Below, one piece after another: positions 56,080 through 64,000 of a DNA stretch of 64,000 nucleotides. The DNA comes from Paraspadella gotoi. Its lineage: Eukaryota; Chaetognatha. Below the pieces are notes generated by a model that searched no databases, was not told where the DNA came from, and worked only from the letters and a program-made list of their open reading frames with translations. The first letter of the stretch is position 1. Every line of letters starts with the position of its first letter. The stretch is taken from NCBI GenBank assembly GCA_051294375.1, contig JBJCIZ010000868.1, positions 1-64,000 on the forward strand, written 5' to 3'. The position numbers and the translations under genes were made by a program.

Positions 56080-56620
56080 TTCTAAAAAATCAAATTTCTC
56101 GCATAAACCAAAACTGTATAGCATACAATATAAATCAGTTAGTACTTTATAATTTTATATATTTAAAACAATTGAAGCTGCAGTATACTGCAGCAAGTTG
56201 AAGTACCATATAATTACCGGGATAAGGTCCCAGACTTATAAAATACTTATTAGCATATACTAAGATTCATTTTGATATAATTTCAATCAATTTGGGCCTA
56301 AGACTTAGTAAGAGCATTATGATCCATGTAATACAGTATCTAAATTCATTTGTATATTGCAGGATAGGGCGAATTAAATATAGTGCTCAACTGTACTTGT
56401 AACCAAAATTATGTCACTCTCGAACCATTATTTAATACAAATGTAAAAACTTTAAAAAGAGAGCCTAAAGATGTCGCTGCGATCGCTAGAACGGAGGCAT
56501 TTTCTATGTCAGTAAAAAAGAACAAAAGAGCAACGGGGAAAAGGTATAAAGAAGCCGGATTTCATCATAATATAAAAGATAGTTATTTCGTAACAGCAAG
56601 TAAGAAACTACTGGTATCTA
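56080..56620. other. Intron DNA, no gene seen
   Basis: AT-rich. A plus-strand open frame at 56383-56640 overlaps the host exon on the other strand and has no motif, so I do not call it. Confidence 0.5.
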
Positions 56621-56628
56621 ACACTTAC

Positions 56629-56856
56629 ATTATTTTTTTTCCAGGCAGATCTTCCTTGACCGCATTCTTGACATTCTTTACCATTAACAGCAACAGTTCC
56701 TTTTTCACATATGTGACAAAAATCTGATCCAACAATATTACTAATAGATCCTGTTGGGCATTTTCTACACATTATTGATCTCATTTTATTACTAAAGTAT
56801 GATTCTGGGCATTTTTCACAGTAATGCTGTTTGTTCTTGCTTTGATATTCTCCAGG
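56629..56856 (-). CDS. Upstream exon of host GCC2/GCC3 (EGF-like) protein
   Basis: 228 nt (76 codons) open on the minus strand between an acceptor ending AAATAG (56863-56857) and a consensus donor GTAAGT (56628-56623). Encodes cysteine pairs in the same style as 30888-31240: 'CEKCPESYFSN', 'CRKCPTGSISN', 'CHICEKGTVAVNG', 'CQECGQGRSA'. The exon is a whole number of codons and joins in phase to the exon starting at 31240, giving a continuous cysteine-rich repeat region. The intervening intron would be 25.4 kb. Further exons must lie outside the window or were too divergent to see. Confidence 0.75.
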
Positions 56857-56889
56857 CTATTTGATTATGACCCATTTATTTTCATGATA

Positions 56890-57550
56890 AACTGATCTCA
56901 TGCATTGATTAATAATTATAAATTTAAAGAAGCATCCTTTAGTTTTTAAGGCTAAATTAAAAAAAATAGAATAAATTTGTCACCAATTTTCTTAAGAAGT
57001 TTTAAGGCCTGGGATCACTGGCCAAAAGTTATAATTATGATTAAATAAAGCTTGTATCGAAAAGTAGAGGTCCAGTTGATTCTGAAAATGTATTCACTTT
57101 ATCTTCTCTTCGAATCCATTGCTGTTTTTTTCGAATTTTATAATACTATATAAAATAAAAGAAACCTTTTGGAAGAGTTGCGGCCCAAACGGCTAAAGGG
57201 ATTTTTATGAAATTTTACATAAATTTACTTGAGGACAAAGGTCCCAATTCTATGAGAGGGATTTTCAAATTCACTTATCTTCATAAGAAAAAAAAAAGAA
57301 TAAGAAAATTGTGGCATTAAATTCTAAATATCTTGAAAACTAGTAACATTTTCCAAAATCCCTCTCATAGAATTTTCTCCCACCTTTCCATACTTATAAA
57401 AATAATTTTAGTTTATTTTTATTTCAAACGGTTTAGCTCCAACTCTTTTTGTTTATTTTTTTTTTCTTTTTTTTGTAGATTTTACAGAACTGAAAGTCGA
57501 GCAAAGAACTTTAAAATTGATACGCTTTTCCAAAATCTATTTTCATTTCT
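56890..57550. other. No gene seen
   Basis: AT-rich DNA upstream of the host exon. 'ctctcatagaattttctccc' at 57361 and 'cccaattctatgagagggat' at 57243 form a distant inverted pair. Nothing coding. Confidence 0.5.
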
Positions 57551-58275
57551 TAGGACTAAGCTCTGACGAACAAAGCCTGAGGTTTTTTTAATATATTCTT
57601 ATACCGCCAAGGTAGAATGATGGCAATATTGTTAATATTAAGTTTCAAAAAAATCCGACAATTAATATAGAAAATATTAACCAAAATCTTCGGAAAATTC
57701 ACCCCTTCTTTGGAAGATTTTCGCCATAGAAGATTTTTTCCCGAATCTGACTCCCGGTTAAAAACTCTTAGAATTCCGATCGTTAGCTCCTCTTTTATTT
57801 TTACTTTAAATAAAAATTTCACCAAAATGGACTAATTTACTTTTACTATGATGGTATCATATCAAAATAATCAAATAAAATGTAAAGAAAAATTTTGAGA
57901 GCCCTTCAGACACTTTGCCAAAGGATTCCAAAATTGGACGTCATTTGTTGAACAGGAACATTCCTCAGTCACGTTTATATCGTTTTCAAGGAAAAAATCC
58001 CTTTCATTTCTAATATAAAATCAGAGATGAAAAATGTTTCCGTCCAGAAGCAGTCTATTTGTTCTGGCTTGTTTGATATCAAGATGTTGAAGATTTGAAA
58101 GAGAAAAAAAATGCGAGCCCTTCAGATGCAACAGGATCAGAATCAAGTGTTTTACATTGATATTTTACCAGAATTTTTACCAGGAGCGTTTATATTGTTT
58201 GGTAGTCAGATTTGAACGAAAATCTCCATTGAAAAAGTCTTCCTCAATCTCTAAGAACGACGTAGACTCCTACAT
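57551..58275 (+). repeat. Dispersed repeat (copy B)
   Basis: Second copy of the repeat at 44155-44845, with the same stem-loop and T run at its left end and the same right end. Confidence 0.8.
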
Positions 58276-59250
58276 TTCTAGTTTAAATGATGGCTTTACC
58301 GATCTTTAAAGTTTTATCCAAATTTTGTACAATTTTTTTTAAATTAACAAATGGCTGTGGCTGGGGAAAGCAGTCAGTTAACAAGGAGGAATGCTGTTTA
58401 TTTATTTTTTTCTCAGTCTTGTTTTGAACCAGTTTTGAACCTGGGTAACAGAAACTAAAAGTCAAAAGCAGAGCATGAAGCTGGTCCGTCTGTGGAATCT
58501 GTGGCAGTCTATGGCACCATTGAGGGTTGTTATCAAAGTGGACCCAACTTAAGATGCCAGGGGACGAATGTCTTTGAATTTTACAATTTTACAATTTTTA
58601 ATTATTCTTTTTTGTAATAAAATGATAATAGACATCCTCATATAAGCGTTCTGCTCTCTCTCTATATAAACGTTTATGATTTCATCATTAATTGATTCTA
58701 TAACATAATTGGAATGACTTGGTTTTAGTTGTTAGTATTACACTGAGGTAGGTGCTGTTAATTGAAAACAAAATTAAAAATTTGCGTTTAAAAATGACTT
58801 TACCGTGTTGGATGAAATTTTTAAGGTTTACTGATAAAAAAAATTGCCCGATTTTTAGTTACCTCTTGAAGCTGAACCTTAATCAAATTTAGAGTTTTTT
58901 TTTTTTAAACGTGAAGGGAATACACTTTCTTTGACATAATAATAAATTGTACAAAGCTTTATGCAATTCTTGTTTGAATGATCCCAGGCCTTAAGCCATC
59001 AGGGGTTGCCGAGTACTACTGACATCAGTGATCTTATCAGCTATCTAAAATCATCAAAGGTTTTTAAAAGATTTGAATCCTCAGTGGTGCCTCAAAACAA
59101 AATTTATTTTTTGACTATTATTGTAGCTCAGCTTATTTTATATAATAATACTTCTATACAGTAGCGCGTTTAAGGATAACAAAATACAAGATATTTAATT
59201 CCATTAATTATTATTTTAATGTAATAAGGTCTGAAGAATTCGATGATGAT
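58276..59250. other. No gene seen
   Basis: AT-rich. A plus-strand stretch at about 58460-58600 reads like protein for some 45 codons, but it has neither splice sites nor a start. Confidence 0.45.
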
Positions 59251-59756
59251 AACATTTTTTTATAGCATCAACGAATAAGGGACTCGCAGCTGCAGGAGAA
59301 TCCACCATCAGCAGCCGCAGCAGGAGACGGAGCCCACGAGGCCCACGCGGACCAAGACCCGAACAAAGGAGGCTCTCATAAACTCTATGACCCGAACAGG
59401 ACCAAGAGCCAATAAGGAGAAGAAGAGGATTATAGGAGACTAAGTTGTGGGCCAATGAGAACACGGCCCAGGGTCTTGGTGAAGTGAGAGAGAGAGAAAA
59501 GTAGATGGTAGGATTTTGCTGTGAATGATCTTCAGATTGTTTCTTGCGCTCACAAAGGAAAGAGCTATTGAAAATATTCGCCTGACTTTACCTCGTGTTT
59601 GAATATTAATAAAATCCCTTATCGTTGTCACTTGTAGCATCACTGCAGCACCGGGACAACTGTCGCCTAAAGTTGCTTTACGGGTTCTTTGGCTTTGCTG
59701 ACTCCACTGGCTCGCTAATCAATTCTTTCTCGTCTCACTTCTTCTTCTTTACTATC

Positions 59757-59766
59757 NNNNNNNNNN
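59757..59766. other. 10-N assembly gap
   Basis: Ten N, followed by a (GA)n run at 59793-59816. Confidence 0.95.
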
Positions 59767-60220
59767 TTTTATGGTCTTAAACATCAAGATGCTAAGAGAG
59801 AGAGAGAGAGAGAGACAGAAATAGTAAAGGGAGAGATATTTTTAGAGAGAGTGGGAGACATCCGGGATGTACGTGAGCGACTGTGAATTTCGAAGATGAG
59901 GGAGAAGAAAGCGAGAAGACGAAGGAGAGGAAGAAGGCGAGACAGAGGCCTATTCCTTATAACTCGACCCCTCAAAGAAAAAGAAGATGTCCTCATCTTC
60001 CTAAGTCTCCCTGATCCCCACTTTTATGACCTTAAGTCTACCTTCGTCGCTTTCTCTGGTCGACCCGAGCCTGGCCGTCGCACCCAGTGGTAATAAAATC
60101 CTCGCCTCTCTCGACCTCCGAGCAAATTATTTTAATCCTTTGAATTTTTTGAAACTTTGCATTCTACCCCCTCAAGACAACTCTTTTTTACTGTTTACCC
60201 ATCTTCACCGGGTAATCATG

Positions 60221-60504
60221 GATTTGAACAAGTACGTATATCGTAAACAAAAAGAACGAGTACCAGTAATCAGGGAAACATGCGGAATTAGAAATAATAT
60301 TAAAATCGTAACATAATTATTCACCGAGAAATATACTTTTCTCGAACGTAAACAAAATGACATCGTTTTCACTGGAGTTTACTTGAACTATAGTTTTAGG
60401 GAACCGTACTTAGAATTGATCATGGAGAAGTTTCAAAAAGAAAATAATAACATTGTCATGATCGATAATTAATTCTACTGGCTCCTGGAGGAATATAAAA
60501 AAAA
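60221..60504 (+). pseudogene. Unrecognised decayed ORF
   Basis: ATG at 60221, then one frame with stops at 60313 (TAA) and 60470 (TAA) but otherwise protein-like in between and up to about 60504. About 95 codons in total, rich in Lys, Glu, Asn and aromatic residues. A few stops in an otherwise open frame suggest a decayed gene. No motif recognised. Confidence 0.35.
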
Positions 60505-61029
60505 CTAATAATAATTCCTTGACTATTATTGAGTTGTCGGAATACAAACGAAAGGGGGAAGACCACGAATGAACTGTTAACAAATGATTTTGTAACAATA
60601 ATTTTGAAAAGAAAAATTTATTCATTTCACTGCCAGAAACAAATTCGTCGATAGCCTAAAGTTTCTCATATCATTACTTATTGACGAGAATTTATTTCCG
60701 TTACATAACGTATACAAGGCCATCAGTACTAAATGTATTTTTATACAAAATAAGATCATAATAATAATTCCATCGTGTAATCACGAAAAACGTTCTATCT
60801 GACTCGATAGAACAGAAAAACTAAATGAATTCTCCTGGACTTATTTCAACAACATGAAATAACACGTACAAGACTCAAACGTAATGATTAATATTATTTG
60901 GCAATATTATGGAGCATATTAATTTGCAAGATTTTGACTGGATCATGGTATTAATTTTAGTTATGTTTTAATTATTCATTTTAGCTCACCCAAACTTGTG
61001 TTTAACGCTTGCCGGCGTTGTCGGGGCTG

Positions 61030-61818
61030 ACACGTCCCAGAGGCACGCCTCGTGTGCAACTATTTGGCGGGCTGCCTTGGCACAGTGCTCCGGGAGGTGC
61101 ACTTTAACTCGAATGGGAATGGAGGCATCATCAACGTGGCGCAGCTGGTTCCCAGCTGCGCCTTGCCTCCTCCCGGCCCGCGACCTGCACTCCCGGACGA
61201 TTCCGCGGTGGCGGAGGCGGTGCCAGTGATGGGGCACTTCTCCCTACCCTCGCCGCGTTCGCCGTGCTCCTCTCCGCCATTGGCGAAGTCACCATCTTCA
61301 CCTGTTTCCCAAACGTCCGAAGAATTCCTTGGACGACGACCATCTTCTTCCGTCCGCGTGGCGTCCAATTTGTCGCCATCTTCCGCGGCGGCCAGGGACT
61401 CCTCACCGGGATCGGCGTCCCTCCCCCTTTCGGCGATCGTCTCGGATTACGAGAGCGTCGCCGGCGAAATCTTCCGCCGGCGAAGAATCAGAAAATGACT
61501 CGGAACCTGACTCTCCGGTTTTGGAGAGATCTCGTTCCGGGTCGCCGTCAGCACCAGGATCTCCCAGGTCGGAGAGATCCCGTTCTGGATCTCCATCCCC
61601 GGCACCGTCACCTCAGACATCTCCTCGGGACTCTCCGAGGAGTCCTCCATCTCCGCGATCAGAGCGATCTGGTTCGGAAGAGCCGTCATCTGCAGACGCC
61701 AGCCCGGCGCCATCTTCTCCGGCGGCTCTCAATGATGACGATGATGATGATGATGACGACGACGGTGGAATGGACGTCGAAGACATCGACTTCGAGGAGG
61801 GGGACTCCATGGATTAGG
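61030..61818 (+). pseudogene. GC-rich Ser/Pro/Arg-rich protein with acidic tail
   Basis: A sharply GC-rich island in AT-rich DNA. One frame (about 61040-61498) begins after an acceptor-like CCCAG and holds a short hydrophobic segment 'NYLAGCLGTVL' and then Ser/Pro-rich sequence. The reading then continues in another frame from about 61440 to TAG at 61815, with SR/SP repeats, ten aspartates and an acidic end. One frameshift between 61440 and 61498 would join them. No family recognised. The composition resembles regulatory proteins of large DNA viruses and also host SR-like proteins. Confidence 0.4.
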
Positions 61819-61829
61819 AATAAGGTGAG

Positions 61830-62440
61830 GGGGCAGTTTCAATTTGTTTAAAACGCAATTTCAATTTGTTTAAATTCAACGTCGTAGAAAAAGTATAACT
61901 GGTAATAACGGAACATGCTGAGCCTAATACTTAGCAGAAGAAATCGCGGATTATTCCTTTCTACAGAGAGTGGAAGAAACTCAGCTACGTCGTAGATAGA
62001 TCGATCAGACCCATTCATTCACTACAAACATTCTTTTAGCTTTCTCTCATCCTTGATTTCGCTCAACTCCAACATTAGAGTTTAATTGGAGACTTTTATA
62101 CATCAACGAATAATAATAGAAACAGTAAACAACCACTGACCGACCAATCCTTGGTAGATCGATATCCATTTTATTCAATGGACTAACAGAGGAACTAACC
62201 ATATTTTCATTCTCCCTTCCAGACACTCAACGAGCGGCTGACGCTACTTCATTGGAACGGAAATCTCGGTCGATGCCCTTTTGTTCCACGATCCTGGCTT
62301 GCTCGTTGCGAACTCAGACGTAGCGCTACAATCAATCGTAATTAAGAGATGAAAAGATGAAAATATGAATAAATGAATAAAATGTAGTAATGAACAAACA
62401 GACGTAGAATTATTGTTATTGATTGAACACTGTTGAAAAT
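61830..62440. other. 3' flank or LTR region of gypsy 3, undefined
   Basis: Sequence beyond the integrase stop of gypsy 3. A 3' LTR would be expected here, but without a second copy its borders cannot be drawn. A short direct repeat 'caatttcaatttgtttaaa' is at 61837-61876. Confidence 0.35.
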
Positions 62441-62456
62441 AGATTAATAATCATAG

Positions 62457-64000
62457 TTACAACACCTTTTGACTTGAATCGTCCAAATAATAGTCAGTTA
62501 ATCTCGGGGGCAGCTTCCTCGATCGGTTCGAGCGCCTAGCAGCAGCTTCGCTAGCGCTCAAATGATGATCAATAACTTCATCGTCCGATTCAGACTCTCT
62601 TCCGGTTTTGTCGTCGAACGGTTCCTCTTGTTGACCCATTTCCATGATGATGGCTCTCTCAACAACTGGGCGCAAATGATTTGCATGAGTCACCCGTTCC
62701 TTGCCGGACTTTACGTCTCGAATGATGTAATTCACATCGGACAACTTTTTGGTGATTTCAAAAGTGGAATCAAAATATTTAGGAGCAAATGCTTTAGCTT
62801 CATGGGCGGCTATCGCAAACTTTCGGTAAAGAACTTTGTCACCAATATTAAACTCAGGAATTTTAGAAAGAAGATCATAATACCTTTTTTGTATCGCCAG
62901 CTCATGACCCATATGTTCCATTACGGCGCGGAACAATCTCGATTGCCTGTCTTGCAACCCTCGAACGGTGCCTGAAATAGTTTCTCCCGCGTTTTCCACC
63001 GGATAAACAAGCGTCATCGGAACAAACATTTCACTACCGGTGAGTGTTTTGAAAGGAGAAAAAGAGGTAGAACGATTTGGCGTCGCGTTAACTGCCAATT
63101 GTGCCTTCTTCAGGCGTGTATCCCATTCAGCGCCGTCCAATCGATCACCATCAGCATCCGGTTCCATCAACATGGCAGTCACGAGACCTGAAATGGAGCG
63201 AATGTTTCTTTCAACCAAACCGTCTCCCATCGGATGGAAAGGAACCGTCTTTGTCTTGTGGATGCCGAGGAGATGATAGAAATCTTTTGCGGCGGCGCCA
63301 TGAAACGTCGGTGACGCATCACTATGAAACGCGAATGGAACTCCGAAATATTCAATTTAATGCTCATACAATGCAGTAAGTACTTCTTCTGCAGTAACTC
63401 CTTTTAAACCAGCGAGAATAGTTAATCGACTGAAATAATCAGTGATAATCAATATATAACGGAATTTGTTTATGTTAGTCTCTCTTAAAGGGCCTTTAAT
63501 ATCAAATGCAACTCTTTCATTGAAATAACTGCAATAATCTTGTTGCAACGGGGCTTTACGGTTTTGCTGCTTTCTCCTTTGACATATTCCGCACGAACGA
63601 ATCCAGTCTTCGACGACGGCGGCCAAACCAAAAATGTAATATCGACGTTGGAGAAATTCAACCGTTTTATTCTGTCCCCAATGACCTTGGTTGTCGTGCG
63701 CTAAGCGCAGCAATTCCAAAACTGCATTCTCAGGTACCACGGCCAAATTCTTACCTTGTCCGTCCTTGCCCGTCCAAACTCGAACTATTACATCATTACT
63801 TACCTTGAATTGGTCGAAACTTGCGTAGTACGACCTTAGTGCGGGACTTTCCTTACGCGCCTCTTTTCTTTCAGAACGTTGACCGGTCTCTATCCAAGCC
63901 TTGAGCTTGATCAAGTCCCCATCGCTCTCTTGTAACGGCCTCCACTTCCTCCACAGATCCTGTTGGATCAAGGCGTCCCCCAATCCGGGATCAGTATCGG
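62457..64000 (-). pseudogene. pol: Ty3/gypsy retrotransposon 3, integrase and end of RNase H
   Basis: Enters from the right window edge on the minus strand. Linker 'DLIKLKAWIETGQRSE', integrase zinc finger 'HDNQGHWGQNKTVEFLQRR' to 'CGICQRRKQQNRKAP', core 'VAFDIKGPL', one in-frame TAA (63357-63359), then 'FGVPFAFHSDASPTFHG' with an Asp at the expected place, 'PMGDGLVERN' with the catalytic Glu, and the C-terminal module to TAA at 62457. The single stop is the only break, so this is much better kept than its relative at 49.3-55.4 kb. Confidence 0.85.

Noticed and set aside
56383-56727. Plus-strand ORF of 114 codons
   Set aside because: It overlaps the antisense of the well-supported host exon and has no motif of its own.
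58460-58600. Plus-strand stretch resembling an extracellular-domain exon
   Set aside because: About 45 codons with two cysteines but no splice acceptor, no start and opposite strand to the host gene.

Overview
Eukaryotic (animal, most likely invertebrate) genomic DNA. The support is GT-AG introns, Ty3/gypsy LTR retrotransposons, a LINE remnant, hammerhead-ribozyme repeats, dense (GA)n/(CT)n microsatellites and two exons of a large cysteine-rich (GCC2/GCC3, EGF-like) secreted or membrane protein. I cannot name the species. The sequence is an imperfect assembly, with seven N gaps (two of exactly 25 N) and two places where a clean segment is followed in tandem by a noisier, slightly longer copy.

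Layout. 0.8-18.1 kb and 20.8-21.1 kb: relic of a Polinton/Maverick or adintovirus-like DNA element. Plus-strand order is a spliced RING-finger gene, four or five small unrecognised genes (one with a clear 5' intron), then a protein-primed family B DNA polymerase. The polymerase has its exonuclease half and extreme C-terminus, but the palm is missing and replaced by a hammerhead-like core plus GC-rich palindromic repeats. Two genes on the minus strand follow, converging on the polymerase. All of this (802-9252) is repeated at 9305-17964 with hundreds of small differences. A C-terminal half of an adenain-like maturation protease lies at 20.8-21.1 kb on the minus strand, beyond a repeat block. 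18.4-20.6 kb and 27.1-30.7 kb: two arms of a large inverted repeat family rich in (GA)n. 21-27 kb: minisatellites, a LINE fragment and dispersed repeats.

30.9-56.9 kb: a host gene on the minus strand, seen as two exons (56856-56629 and 31240-30888) separated by an intron of about 25 kb filled with mobile DNA: a gypsy element with both LTRs (32811-39714) carrying a noisy internal duplication; a tRNA-related SINE-like head; hammerhead/inverted-repeat insertions; a gag fragment cut by a truncated LTR (41.2-43.2 kb); two large minisatellites (45.5-47.9 kb); an unrecognised spliced gene candidate (48.1-49.2 kb); and a decayed second gypsy element (49.3-55.4 kb).

57-64 kb: a dispersed repeat also present at 44.2 kb, decayed ORFs, a GC-rich stretch encoding a Ser/Pro/Arg-rich protein with an acidic tail, and the 3' part of a third gypsy element (62.4 kb to the window end) of the same family as the second. 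Stretches not listed separately are AT-rich DNA in which I see nothing supportable. The viral-type genes are broken and the element appears dead. The copy-to-copy differences look at least partly like uncorrected long-read sequence rather than biology.
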